From: Gammaproteobacteria bacterium | Lineage (GTDB): Bacteria; Pseudomonadota; Gammaproteobacteria; Pseudomonadales; Halieaceae | Assembly (NCBI GenBank): GCA_018222695.1 | Contig: JAAEZV010000010.1 | Location: 1 to 17,552 of the forward strand | Direction of reading: 5' to 3' | DNA length: 17,552 nucleotides | In this document: positions 1 through 7,753 of the stretch, piece by piece | How the letters are laid out: every line of letters begins with the position of its first letter | How positions within the stretch are numbered: position 1 is the first letter of the stretch | The notes under the pieces: generated by a model | Seen by the model: only the letters and a program-made list of their open reading frames with translations | The model's database searches: none | Told to the model about the DNA's origin: nothing | Program-made: the position numbers and the translations under genes

Positions 1-1
1 C

Positions 2-967
2 GAACCGCCACCAGAGCCCGAGCCCGAACCGGAGCAGACAGACGACGCCGAGCCGCCACCGATGGCGGAGCAGCCACCTCCCGATGAGGACCGCCTTCTC
101 GTGGCAGCGCTGGCACAACTCCCTCCAGGATTACTGGAACAGCTACAGATCCGATCCGCGCGACTTCGTCAAAGCAGCACCGGCAGCGCTGGCGACCAGC
201 ACCGGCATCAGAACCGGGGCCGGCCCACCGGTGTATTCCGTGGCGATCATCGGCGCGGTGGCCGGGTCAATATTCTTGCAACGCTGCGTGCCGCCGCGCC
301 CTGGCAACCGCTGCGGCGGCGGGAGCAAACCGAGCGCGATAACGAGACACCGCCGCGTCACCTGCAAATTCGACGGGACGATATTCACCTGACACGGTTT
401 CAGCAACGCAGAGAAACCCTGACCCTGTTTGTGGTCGACGCGTCAGGTTCAGCTGCATTGCAACGGCTGGCGGAGGCCAAGGGCGCCGTCGAGCTGTTAC
501 TCGCCGACTGTTATGTGCGCCGGGACCAAGTTGCGCTGATCGCGTTCCGCGATGAGCAGGCCGAACTTCTGTTACCGCCAACACGGTCATTAGTGCGCGC
601 CAAAAAAACTCTGGCAGCACTGCCAGGAGGTGGCGCCACGCCCATGGCCGCGGCATTAGACCTCACCCGCGACATGGCTGAACGCGCGGGCAAACAGGGC
701 ACCACCATGCAGTACATCATCCTCACCGATGGCGCAGCGAATGTGGCCCGGGACGGGACCCGCAACCGCGAGGCCGGCACGGCCGACGCGCTAGCCGCAG
801 CACGGATCCTGGCGCTGAGTCCTTCCAACGGACTGGTGATCGATACCGCACAGCGGCCACAACCTCGGGCCAGAGAGCTTGCCGACACCCTGCGTAGCAC
901 CTACCTTGCGCTGCCTCAGGCTGACGCACAGACGCTGAACCGCGCCATCCGCGCTGCCACCCCATGA
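2..967 (+). CDS. bchD: Magnesium chelatase subunit D (BchD), 3' part only
   Basis: BchD is the non-catalytic AAA+-like subunit of the Mg-chelatase BchI-BchD-BchH, which inserts Mg2+ into protoporphyrin IX at the start of bacteriochlorophyll synthesis. The reading frame is open from base 2, so the N-terminal AAA+-like domain lies upstream of the window. What remains is the Pro/Glu-rich acidic linker (bases 2-100), then the conserved stretch before the integrin-I domain (GRPTGVFRG, then LRAAAPWQPLRRR). A von Willebrand A/integrin-I domain follows with the MIDAS motif DASGS at bases 437-451, GGATPMAAAL and ILTDGAAN. These are family hallmarks. The stop overlaps the bchO start by four bases (ATGA), so the two are almost certainly co-transcribed and translationally coupled. 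The ATG at base 62 is internal to the linker and is not the real start. bchI would be expected just upstream, which cannot be checked here. Confidence 0.93.
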   Translation, partial: EPPPEPEPEPEQTDDAEPPPMAEQPPPDEDRLLVAALAQLPPGLLEQLQIRSARLRQSSTGSAGDQHRHQNRGRPTGVFRGDHRRGGRVNILATLRAAAPWQPLRRREQTERDNETPPRHLQIRRDDIHLTRFQQRRETLTLFVVDASGSAALQRLAEAKGAVELLLADCYVRRDQVALIAFRDEQAELLLPPTRSLVRAKKTLAALPGGGATPMAAALDLTRDMAERAGKQGTTMQYIILTDGAANVARDGTRNREAGTADALAAARILALSPSNGLVIDTAQRPQPRARELADTLRSTYLALPQADAQTLNRAIRAATP

Positions 968-1842
968 CCTCGCAGACTGCGTGGCGCGCGGCGGCTGAAT
1001 TCTGGCCGCGAGCAGACACCAGCCGCTTCGTGCAAGTGGGCAATATTGATTTCCATGTTCAGGTTAGCGGCGCGGGCGAGGATGTCCTCTTACTCCATGG
1101 TGCCGGCGCCTCCGCGCACTCCTTTGCCGGACTCGCGGCCAGGCTGAGCGAACACCATCGTGTCATTGCACCCGACTTGCCAGGTCAAGGCTTTACAACC
1201 TTACTGCCTCTCAAAGAGGTGGGGCTCGTGCCGTTTGCCACCTACTTAGGTGAGCTGATGCACCTTCTGGACGCCACGCCTCGCTGGATCATCGGCCACT
1301 CTGCGGGTGCGGCACTGGGCGCTCAATATGCGCTGGATGCCGACACACTGCCTGAGGGACTGCTCTGCATCAACGCTGCATTCAATCCGTTTGGCTCGGT
1401 CGCAGCACCGCTATTCAGCAAGACGGCAAAGTGGTTTGCCCGCAGCCATTGGTTGCCCCGAGTTCTCGCCTCTCCCAGCCTGCGGTGGCGGGCCACCGGG
1501 TCCATGTTGGCGGATACCGGCTCAGCGGTCGATCCGCTCATGGGCCGCTGCTATGACACCTTGCTCGGAAACCCCGATCACATCGCGGGCACCCTCAGAA
1601 TGATGGCGGGATGGGATCTTCCTCCTTTATTACGATGTTTGCCCTCTTTGCAGATGCCGGTGTGGCTGGCCGCCGCCGAGGGTGACCGCACGATCCCTCC
1701 TGAACGCAGCACCTCGGTCGCAAGCGATTTACCCCTCGCTCGCGCGATACGTATCCCTGATCTCGGGCACCTTGCCCACGAGGAGAACCCGGAGATATTT
1801 GACGACCTATTTCGGGAAATGGTGGCCACAACCGCTGAGTGA
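964..1842 (+). CDS. bchO: BchO, alpha/beta hydrolase linked to magnesium chelatase
   Basis: This 292-residue protein has the alpha/beta-hydrolase fold: oxyanion-type segment LLLHGAGASAHSF (about 43-54), nucleophile elbow GHSAGA with Ser113, an acid candidate at Asp241 (EGDRTIPP) and His269 in LGHLAHEENP. In photosynthetic proteobacteria a hydrolase of this type directly follows bchD and is called BchO. It is assigned an accessory role in Mg-chelatase or bacteriochlorophyll synthesis, and its exact reaction is not established. The start is fixed by the ATGA overlap with bchD. A hairpin follows the stop. The name rests on fold plus position, because alpha/beta hydrolases are numerous. Confidence 0.88.
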   Translation: MTSQTAWRAAAEFWPRADTSRFVQVGNIDFHVQVSGAGEDVLLLHGAGASAHSFAGLAARLSEHHRVIAPDLPGQGFTTLLPLKEVGLVPFATYLGELMHLLDATPRWIIGHSAGAALGAQYALDADTLPEGLLCINAAFNPFGSVAAPLFSKTAKWFARSHWLPRVLASPSLRWRATGSMLADTGSAVDPLMGRCYDTLLGNPDHIAGTLRMMAGWDLPPLLRCLPSLQMPVWLAAAEGDRTIPPERSTSVASDLPLARAIRIPDLGHLAHEENPEIFDDLFREMVATTAE

Positions 1843-1852
1843 CTGCGTCATC

Positions 1853-1875
1853 GCACAGTGAAAAGAAGGCTGTGC
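1853..1875 (+). repeat. Hairpin after bchO
   Basis: A perfect 6-bp inverted repeat, GCACAG (1853-1858) and CTGTGC (1870-1875), separated by 11 bases, begins 10 bases after the bchO stop. No T-run follows, so it is not a standard intrinsic terminator. It could mark or stabilise the 3' end of the bchD-bchO message ahead of the crtI promoter. A stem this short could also be chance. Confidence 0.35.
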
Positions 1876-1898
1876 ACCCCCTACCAGCACTGCTACAC

Positions 1899-1916
1899 TG
1901 TCAAATATAACTGACA
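1899..1916. promoter_or_regulatory. PpsR/CrtJ-type operator upstream of crtI
   Basis: The sequence matches the TGT-N12-ACA consensus of the redox/light repressor PpsR (CrtJ). It sits inside a perfect 7-bp palindrome, ACTGTCA (1897-1903) and TGACAGT (1912-1918). The site lies 19 bases upstream of the crtI start. A possible -10 element TATAAC (1906-1911) lies inside the box, so a bound repressor would block the polymerase. A TGT at 1924-1926 could be a degenerate second half-site, but it has no matching ACA. The ten bases CAAATATAAC inside this box recur in the crtC-crtE gap (5543-5552). Confidence 0.7.
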
Positions 1917-1935
1917 GTTTAAGTGTCTTTTTTAT

Positions 1936-3468
1936 ATGAATATCGCGGAATCTGCGTTTCGTTCATTGGAGACGACTGACCACCGACCCACGGCAATTGT
2001 GATTGGCACCGGGTTCGGCGGTCTTGCGGCTGCCATCCGCCTGGGCGCCAAGGGCTACCGGGTCCACATGCTCGAAAAGCTGGACGCGCCGGGTGGGCGT
2101 GCCTATGTCTACCATCAGGACGGCTTCACCTTCGACGCCGGACCGACGATTGTCACCGCGCCCTTCTTACTGGAAGAGCTATGGGCCATTTGCGGCAAGC
2201 GCTTTGCCGATGACGTTGAACTCAAACCCATGGATCCGTTTTTCCGGCTCCGTTTTGATGACGGCCGCATCTTTGACTACTCAGGTGACAAGGCACGCAA
2301 CATTGAACAAATCAAAAACTACAATGAGGCCGATGCCGAGGGCTACGAACGCTACCTGAAAGCCAGCGAGGAGCGTTACAAAGTCGGCTTCGAAGGCCTG
2401 GTCGATAAGCCCTTCGATTCATTGCTCGCACTATTTAAGTTCATGCCGCAGCTCATGCGGCTCCGGGCCGATCGGAGCGTCTACAAACTGGTGTCGCGCT
2501 ACATACGTGATCCACAGCTCCGTATGACGATGAGTTTTCACCCGCTACTGATCGGCGGCAACCCCTTTTCAGTCACCAGCGTCTACACCCTGATCTCATT
2601 TTTAGAGCAGCGTTTCGGCGTGTGGTCCGCCATGGGCGGCACCGGCAGTATCGTCAAAGGCATGGCTGGATTGATCGAAGGCCAGGGCGGCAAGATCGAG
2701 TGCAATGCTGAAGTGGAAGAGATTCTGGTAGAGGACGGAGCTGTGCGCGGCGTGCGACTGGCAGATGGCCGAACACTGCATAGCGATCTCGTGGTGTCTA
2801 ACGCGGACGCGGCCTGGACATACCGGCACCTGATCAAAGCGGAACATCGCAAACGATGGACGGATCGCAAAATCGACCGCTCACATTTCTCAAATGGATT
2901 GTTCGTCTGGTACTTCGGCACCGAGGGACAATACCCCGACGTACCCCACCATTCGGTGATTCTAGGGCCACGCTATAAAGGCCTACTGGACGATATCTTC
3001 AAGCGCAAAGTGCTGGCCGATGACTTCAGCCTTTACCTGCACAGACCCACAGAGACAGATCCCTCGCTTGCGCCAGAGGGATGCGACACATTTTATGCGT
3101 TGGCGCCGGTACCGCATCTCGATGCAGATGTGGACTGGCCCACTTATGCCGAAACGTTCAAAGAGCGCATCTGCCAGCGACTGGAAGAGACCATGCTACC
3201 CGGCCTGCGTGATCGCATCGTCACATCCAGACTGCTCACACCGCAGGACTTCCATGATCGGCTGAACTCGGTCAAAGGAGCCGCCTTTGGCTATGAGCCG
3301 CGGATTACACAGAGCGCTTGGTTCAGACCGCACAACCGCAGCGAGGACATCAAGGGCTTGCACCTCGTCGGCGCGGGAACCCACCCCGGTGCCGGCATGC
3401 CCGCGGTGATCTCTTCCGCCAAGGTGATCGACCAATTGATTCCTGCAGCAGTGACCCAACGTGCGTAA
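1936..3468 (+). CDS. crtI: Phytoene desaturase CrtI
   Basis: CrtI is the FAD-dependent desaturase that converts phytoene to neurosporene or lycopene at the membrane. The 510 residues fit the family. The N-terminal dinucleotide-binding motif is AIVIGTGFGGLAAA (GTGFGG at 24-29), followed by LEKLDAPGGRAYVY. The C-terminal carotenoid-desaturase signature reads LHLVGAGTHPGAGMPAV near residue 475. The number of desaturation steps cannot be read from sequence by eye. The ATG at 1936 has no visible ribosome-binding site (the preceding bases are a T-run), and the next in-frame Met is residue 45, inside the Rossmann fold. The start is therefore probably right but unusual. crtB follows, overlapping or nearly so, in the same operon. 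The operator at 1899-1916 suggests PpsR/CrtJ control. Confidence 0.96.
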   Translation: MNIAESAFRSLETTDHRPTAIVIGTGFGGLAAAIRLGAKGYRVHMLEKLDAPGGRAYVYHQDGFTFDAGPTIVTAPFLLEELWAICGKRFADDVELKPMDPFFRLRFDDGRIFDYSGDKARNIEQIKNYNEADAEGYERYLKASEERYKVGFEGLVDKPFDSLLALFKFMPQLMRLRADRSVYKLVSRYIRDPQLRMTMSFHPLLIGGNPFSVTSVYTLISFLEQRFGVWSAMGGTGSIVKGMAGLIEGQGGKIECNAEVEEILVEDGAVRGVRLADGRTLHSDLVVSNADAAWTYRHLIKAEHRKRWTDRKIDRSHFSNGLFVWYFGTEGQYPDVPHHSVILGPRYKGLLDDIFKRKVLADDFSLYLHRPTETDPSLAPEGCDTFYALAPVPHLDADVDWPTYAETFKERICQRLEETMLPGLRDRIVTSRLLTPQDFHDRLNSVKGAAFGYEPRITQSAWFRPHNRSEDIKGLHLVGAGTHPGAGMPAVISSAKVIDQLIPAAVTQRA

Positions 3469-3481
3469 CGACCACCAGATC

Positions 3482-4522
3482 ATGACGCCCCATACCGACA
3501 TGAGCGAATGTCGGCGGTTGCTGTCGCATGGCTCCAAGTCCTTTTACATCGCCTCTCATTTTCTTCCACGAGCGCTTCGCGAGTCAGCATCCGGACTCTA
3601 CGCGTTCTGTCGTATCGCTGACGATTTGGTGGATCTCGGTGATGACCCGCGTCAAGCGCTTGTCACACTTCATCAACGACTCGATCAGATCTACGACGGT
3701 CGGCCAGACAATCATCCGATCGACCGGGTGCTGAGTCAGATCGTGATCGACCATAAATTACCGAGGGGACTACTCGACGCCCTGCTTGAGGGATTTGAGT
3801 GGGACACCGAGGGACGGGATTACCATAAGCTTGCAGAAGTCTGCGACTACGGCGCCCGTGTCGCAGGCACCGTCGGCGTCATGATGGCGGTTCTCATGGG
3901 GGTAAAAGACCATGCGACGCTGGCCCGCGCTGCTGATTTGGGCGTGGCCATGCAACTGACCAATATCTGCCGCGATGTGGGCGAGGACGCCCGTGCCGGA
4001 CGGCTTTACCTGCCGCGTGATCTGATGCGGGAAGCCGGCATGGATCCCGAGGCATTTCTCTGCAACCCGGTGCCCAGCCCTCAACTCACCCAAGTGCTAA
4101 AAAAGCTTCTCGCGGAAGCCGAGCGACGCTATCAATTGGCCGATGAGGGCATCCGACAACTGCCTCGCAGTTGCCGGCCCGGCATTTTGGCCGCCCGTCG
4201 CCTCTACGCCGAGATAGGTCACACCGTTGTACACAATGATTACGACTCTATTAGCCAACGCGCGGTCGTGTCGCGGGCACGTAAAATCCAGATCCTGATT
4301 GGTTTGATTCGCGGGCCAGCCGCGGCACCAGAATATATGCACGAGCCCTGCGCAGCAGAAAATCAGTTTTTAATCGACGCTATTCCTCACACAGAAGACT
4401 GGCAGCGCCCGAACCAGCCACGGCAGTTCTCCGCCAAGGCGGAGTGGATGCTTGAGCTCTTTATGGTGATGAAAGAGCGTGACGAGATGGCCATACACGC
4501 CCAGTCCCAGGAGCGGGACTGA
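3482..4522 (+). CDS. crtB: Phytoene synthase CrtB
   Basis: CrtB condenses two GGPP molecules to phytoene, the first committed carotenoid step. The squalene/phytoene synthase family is shown by SKSFYIAS near the N-terminus. The first Asp-rich motif is FCRIADDLVD (47-51) and the second is QLTNICRDVGEDARAGRLYLP (about 158-178); together they bind the Mg-diphosphates. Length is 346 residues from this ATG. No start has a good ribosome-binding site. A GTG at 3461 overlapping the crtI stop by eight bases would add seven residues, and an ATG at 3500 would remove six. I chose 3482 as the first ATG; the N-terminus is uncertain, the frame is not. The gene is co-transcribed with crtI and converges with crtC only five bases downstream, with no visible terminator between them. 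Confidence 0.94.
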   Translation: MTPHTDMSECRRLLSHGSKSFYIASHFLPRALRESASGLYAFCRIADDLVDLGDDPRQALVTLHQRLDQIYDGRPDNHPIDRVLSQIVIDHKLPRGLLDALLEGFEWDTEGRDYHKLAEVCDYGARVAGTVGVMMAVLMGVKDHATLARAADLGVAMQLTNICRDVGEDARAGRLYLPRDLMREAGMDPEAFLCNPVPSPQLTQVLKKLLAEAERRYQLADEGIRQLPRSCRPGILAARRLYAEIGHTVVHNDYDSISQRAVVSRARKIQILIGLIRGPAAAPEYMHEPCAAENQFLIDAIPHTEDWQRPNQPRQFSAKAEWMLELFMVMKERDEMAIHAQSQERD

Positions 4523-4527
4523 CTGCC

Positions 4528-5541
4528 TCAACCCTTTCGCGGCATTCTAAACGGCAGCAAAAACTGAACCCACGGCCGACAAAAGCGGTGCAGGTCGAGA
4601 CTCTCGTGCATGAATTGCCCACCCCCCACCTGAATCTCGGAGCGGGTATAGAAGGGTGTGTCCTCCAGAGTTTTCACGCGACCTGCTTGATCGGGTAGGC
4701 GGGCGGGGCGCGCCACGCGCCATACCGGCCCGCGGGAAAGCTGCTGAAGATCGGGGGAAGGCGTGCGTGCCATGGCGCCTGATCGATCCACAGAGAGCGA
4801 CAGCCTTTTTTCACCGCCACCGCTCAACTGCGCGTCGTAATGAATCTGGCAGTCCCCCTCCGCGTCATGCCCTCTGCACCAGTTCCAGGAAGCGAATCCC
4901 GTCTCAATGGGACGCGACCCGTAGTTGGAATCAACGTAAGCCGCCCCACTCCACCGCAAGCCCGGTCGCTCGAGCGCCACCTTGATTCCGGCAATGGGCG
5001 CGATAGGCCACCACCAATGCTCGCCAACGCCGTCTAGCTCAAAGCACTCCTCTGAGGGGCGCTCAAAAGAGACGGAAACCTGGCCCACTACGCTCTGCCC
5101 AAATGGCGTGGCGCGCTCTTGGATGTCGATCTCCAATCCTGAGTCAGAGGCCCGCAACGCACTCGGCCCAATATCAAGTCCATGTGGCGACTGTAGCAAT
5201 GCTGTCTCGCCCCGCTCCGTCATGCACCATCTCGACCGGCTGGGCCCATACAGAATGACGTTGAGGCTGACATGATTCGCTGCCTGACCGCGTCCACGAT
5301 GCCGTGCCCGGTAGTAATAAGGCGAGAACACACTGCCGATGAAAGCGATAAGGGTGATCCCGAACTGTCCACACTCACTGAAACCATCGACATACCACCA
5401 GCGATAGCCCCCCTCCGGCACAGGGCGCTCAAACCCCAGTCCAGACTCGGCCAACCCGGCTTCAGTCGGAGTCGCGGAACGCATCGTGAGAGCTGAACTC
5501 ATAGGGGTTGCACCAGACCAGCGAGTGGCGTAGTTTGTCAT
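4528..5541 (-). CDS. crtC: Carotenoid 1,2-hydratase (hydroxyneurosporene synthase) CrtC
   Basis: CrtC adds water across the C-1,2 double bond of acyclic carotenes (for example lycopene to rhodopin), the first step toward spirilloxanthin-type pigments. The protein carries the family hallmarks FERPVPEGGYRWWYVDGFSE (residues 37-56) and FIGSVFSPYYY (67-77), and WWWPIAPIAG and SNYGSRPIE further on. Length is 337 residues from the ATG at 5541. That ATG lies inside a PpsR-type box (5536-5553) and has no ribosome-binding site, so the true start may be Met14 (5502) or Met20 (5484), giving about 324 or 318 residues; the conserved region starts only near residue 37. The gene is divergent from crtE and convergent with crtB. 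The usual upstream partner crtD is absent. Confidence 0.93.
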   Translation of the reverse strand: MTNYATRWSGATPMSSALTMRSATPTEAGLAESGLGFERPVPEGGYRWWYVDGFSECGQFGITLIAFIGSVFSPYYYRARHRGRGQAANHVSLNVILYGPSRSRWCMTERGETALLQSPHGLDIGPSALRASDSGLEIDIQERATPFGQSVVGQVSVSFERPSEECFELDGVGEHWWWPIAPIAGIKVALERPGLRWSGAAYVDSNYGSRPIETGFASWNWCRGHDAEGDCQIHYDAQLSGGGEKRLSLSVDRSGAMARTPSPDLQQLSRGPVWRVARPARLPDQAGRVKTLEDTPFYTRSEIQVGGGQFMHESLDLHRFCRPWVQFLLPFRMPRKG

Positions 5542-5553
5542 GCAAATATAACA
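5536..5553. promoter_or_regulatory. PpsR/CrtJ-type operator, crtC-crtE gap, box 1
   Basis: A perfect TGT-N12-ACA match. It overlaps the annotated crtC start codon (5539-5541) and contains CAAATATAAC, shared with the crtI operator. TATAAC (5547-5552) could serve as -10 for crtE. On the other strand TATATT (5550-5545) could serve as -10 for crtC, which would place transcription start almost on the crtC ATG. Confidence 0.68.
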
Positions 5554-5561
5554 TTTAAAAC

Positions 5562-5579
5562 TGTCACTTTTATTTGACG
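5562..5579. promoter_or_regulatory. PpsR/CrtJ-type operator, crtC-crtE gap, box 2
   Basis: TGT-N12-ACG, one base off the consensus, with the inner inverted repeat TGTCA and TGACG. It starts exactly 26 bp after box 1. The two together probably let one repressor assembly control both divergent carotenoid promoters. Its right half (TTATTTGAC) is shared with the first box upstream of bchC. Confidence 0.6.
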
Positions 5580-5597
5580 GTAAGGGGAGGGCTGCCC

Positions 5598-6476
5598 ATG
5601 CAGGACCCGCTACTCGACTGCGAGGAGGATATCCGCGATTACCTCGCAGAACACACCACTACACAGTGCCCACCGCTCCTGGCGCAGGCCATGGAGTATG
5701 CCGTCTTCCCAGGGGGGGCGAGGGTTCGCCCGCAACTCTGCATGGCGGTCGCGCTGGCCAACAACAGTAGCGATCGACCCCTAGCTGCGGCTGCGGCTAC
5801 CGCGGTCGAGTTCTTGCACTGTGCATCGCTGGTTCATGATGACCTGCCCTGCTTTGACGATGCCACCGAACGGCGAGGCAAACCCTCGGTGCACGCGAAA
5901 TTTGGCGAGCGCATTGCGGTTTTGACAGGCGATGCGCTCATCGTTGCTGCCTTTCAAACACTAGCCGTACACGCCATACACAACGTGCGCGCAGAGCGCG
6001 TGCCGCTGGTACTGTCGATTCTCGCGCGCGGCGTCGGCGCACCCCACGGGATTGCCGCCGGGCAGGCTTGGGAGTGCGAGCCCAGTGTCGATGTAGCGCG
6101 TTATCACCGCGCCAAGACCGGCGCACTCTTTATTGCTGCAACATGCGCGGGCGCGGCCTCAGCAGGCGTGGACCCCGGCCCCTGGGTGAATCTGGGCGCC
6201 TGCATTGGCGAGGCATTCCAAGTCGCTGACGACATCAAAGACGCCACAGGCGATGCCGAGGCACTTGGTAAACCCGTCGGCATTGATGCCAAGTTAGGCC
6301 GCCCCAACGCGGTTCAGGAACATGGGCTTGATGGTGCCGCCGATCGGCTGAAATCACTGATGGAAGAGGGACTGGAAAGCGTGCCCTACTGCTCCGGTCG
6401 CGAGAGCCTCGTGCGGTTAGTCCGCGCGCAGTCCGAACGCTTCATACCCGAAAAAATGGGGCGCTCTGCGGCCTGA
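5598..6476 (+). CDS. crtE: Geranylgeranyl diphosphate synthase CrtE
   Basis: CrtE is a trans-isoprenyl diphosphate synthase that makes GGPP, the C20 precursor of phytoene and of the bacteriochlorophyll esterifying alcohol. The first Asp-rich motif is LVHDDLPCFDD (DD at 81-82 and 87-88), followed by RRGKPSVH. The second is FQVADDIKD (211-215). ALFIAATCAGA lies between them. Length is 292 residues, normal for the family. The frame opens further upstream at a TTG (5574), but the ATG at 5598 is preceded at a good distance by the strong site AGGGGAGG (5583-5590) and is preferred. Two PpsR-type boxes lie just upstream. crtF starts three bases after the stop, so crtE-crtF form one operon. Confidence 0.95.
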   Translation: MQDPLLDCEEDIRDYLAEHTTTQCPPLLAQAMEYAVFPGGARVRPQLCMAVALANNSSDRPLAAAAATAVEFLHCASLVHDDLPCFDDATERRGKPSVHAKFGERIAVLTGDALIVAAFQTLAVHAIHNVRAERVPLVLSILARGVGAPHGIAAGQAWECEPSVDVARYHRAKTGALFIAATCAGAASAGVDPGPWVNLGACIGEAFQVADDIKDATGDAEALGKPVGIDAKLGRPNAVQEHGLDGAADRLKSLMEEGLESVPYCSGRESLVRLVRAQSERFIPEKMGRSAA

Positions 6477-6479
6477 TCG

Positions 6480-7625
6480 ATGCTGGCCGACCCCGATACC
6501 TGGCCCGACCAGCAACCAGCTCCCTCTGACTGGCGCTGCCGATGGCGGCTGTTTCGGAATCGCCTGCTCGCCGACAGTAAGTTCCAGCGCTGGGCCGCGA
6601 GAACGCCACTCATTCGGCGCATCGCAAGCAGAAAAGCTGTTGAATTACATCATCTTACAGCCGGTTTCGTTTACACGCAGACGCTGACGGCGGTCGTGCA
6701 AAGTAATCTTCTGGCGGTATTGCAGGGCAGAATTGAGTCCACCAAGTCAGTAGCCGCCATGTGCGGACTGACCAGCCCGGCCGCACACACCTTGCTGACC
6801 GCCGCACAGGCGCTGAATCTCACCGAGGAAGTCTCACGGGGCTACTGGATGGTCGGGGAGTTGGGCGCCTCGGTGCTCGGCAACCCCGCGGTGGCCGACA
6901 TGGTGAAACACCATGCCGTGCTGTACCGCGACTTAGCTGATCCACTGGCCCTTCTACGCCACCGCGACAGCACCGGTCTGCGGGACTACTGGAGCTATGT
7001 CCCGGGCGGCAATACCCCTGACGAAGGTCATCGCGAGTACAGCCAACTGATGAGCAGCTCGCTGGCGCTAATATCAGATCACATCCTGGAGACTTACCCG
7101 CTCGGCGATTACCGAACCCTTGTCGACGTCGCGGGCGGAACCGGCCACTTCGCGCGGATGGTGAAAAAACGTTACCCCGATATTGATGCCATGGTGCTGG
7201 ACCTGCCCGAGGTCGTGTCTGAGGCCAAAAGACAGTTCCCTCAGACCGACATTCGTTTTGTGGCCGCCGACATGTTCCGCTCTTCCCTGCCTCAGGACAC
7301 CGAATTATTTTCGCTGGTCAGGGTTCTCCACGACCATGATGACGAACCCATCCTCAACTTGCTGAGCCGTCTGCATTCAGCGTTGAAGCCCGGCGGTCAT
7401 CTCTTGATCGCGGAGCCCATGGCCGGCACACCAGGCGCAGAACCCATCGGTGACACATATTTCTGCTTCTATTTATGGGCCATGGGCAGCGGCCGCCCCC
7501 GCACAGCCAAAGAACTGAAAGGCATGTGCTTGGCAGCGGGTTTTAGCGGCATTCGGGAGTTCAAAACCCCGATTCCGGCCCTGGCGAGGGTTCTGGTGGC
7601 TGAAAAGGCCTCAAACACCTCATAA
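6480..7625 (+). CDS. crtF: Hydroxyneurosporene/hydroxycarotenoid O-methyltransferase CrtF
   Basis: CrtF methylates the tertiary hydroxyl introduced by CrtC, using S-adenosylmethionine, to give methoxy carotenoids of the spirilloxanthin/spheroidene type. The 381 residues show a helical N-terminal dimerisation region and then a class-I methyltransferase domain. The SAM loop is LVDVAGGTGHFARMV (DVAGGTGHF 216-224), followed by the acidic-loop segment VLDLPEV (239-245), VAADMF (261-266) and the catalytic-region segment RVLHDHDDEPILNLL. This is the pattern of the O-methyltransferase family that includes CrtF. It begins three bases after crtE. Downstream lies the regulatory gap before bchC; no terminator is seen, so crtEF transcripts may run into bchCXYZ-puf, as known in other purple bacteria. 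Confidence 0.94.
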   Translation: MLADPDTWPDQQPAPSDWRCRWRLFRNRLLADSKFQRWAARTPLIRRIASRKAVELHHLTAGFVYTQTLTAVVQSNLLAVLQGRIESTKSVAAMCGLTSPAAHTLLTAAQALNLTEEVSRGYWMVGELGASVLGNPAVADMVKHHAVLYRDLADPLALLRHRDSTGLRDYWSYVPGGNTPDEGHREYSQLMSSSLALISDHILETYPLGDYRTLVDVAGGTGHFARMVKKRYPDIDAMVLDLPEVVSEAKRQFPQTDIRFVAADMFRSSLPQDTELFSLVRVLHDHDDEPILNLLSRLHSALKPGGHLLIAEPMAGTPGAEPIGDTYFCFYLWAMGSGRPRTAKELKGMCLAAGFSGIREFKTPIPALARVLVAEKASNTS

Positions 7626-7634
7626 AAAATAGTT

Positions 7635-7652
7635 TGTATGTATTATTTGACA
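7635..7652. promoter_or_regulatory. PpsR/CrtJ-type operator upstream of bchC, box 1
   Basis: A perfect TGT-N12-ACA match whose right half forms the -35 element TTGACA (7647-7652) of the bchC promoter. It lies 100-120 bases upstream of the bchC start. The arrangement of two boxes across a promoter is the classical one for PpsR/CrtJ-repressed bch genes. Confidence 0.75.
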
Positions 7653-7674
7653 GTTTTACATGTTAATTTAGAAT
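7647..7674 (+). promoter_or_regulatory. Sigma70-like promoter for bchCXYZ-puf
   Basis: TTGACA (7647-7652), a 16-base spacer, then TAGAAT (7669-7674), one mismatch from TATAAT. Transcription would start near 7681, giving a leader of about 70 bases before bchC. Both hexamers lie in PpsR-type boxes. This is the best promoter match I found in the window. Confidence 0.65.
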
Positions 7675-7678
7675 GACA
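7661..7678. promoter_or_regulatory. PpsR/CrtJ-type operator upstream of bchC, box 2
   Basis: A second perfect TGT-N12-ACA match, starting exactly 26 bp after box 1, the same spacing as in the crtC-crtE gap. It covers the -10 element (7669-7674), so occupation of both boxes would exclude RNA polymerase. Confidence 0.75.
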
Positions 7679-7753
7679 GTAGAGCTATGTCGCTGCCATT
7701 ACGCCCTAAAAAGGTGCTTGGCGGTCGTAAAAAAGTAAGAAGAGAGCGCCGAC

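Noticed and set aside
2..100. Pro-Glu repeats at the window start as a separate repeat element
   Set aside because: In frame with BchD, this is the known acidic Pro-rich linker of that protein.
4515..4545. Possible shared terminator between convergent crtB and crtC
   Set aside because: Only five bases separate the stops and no clear stem with a T-run is visible on either strand.
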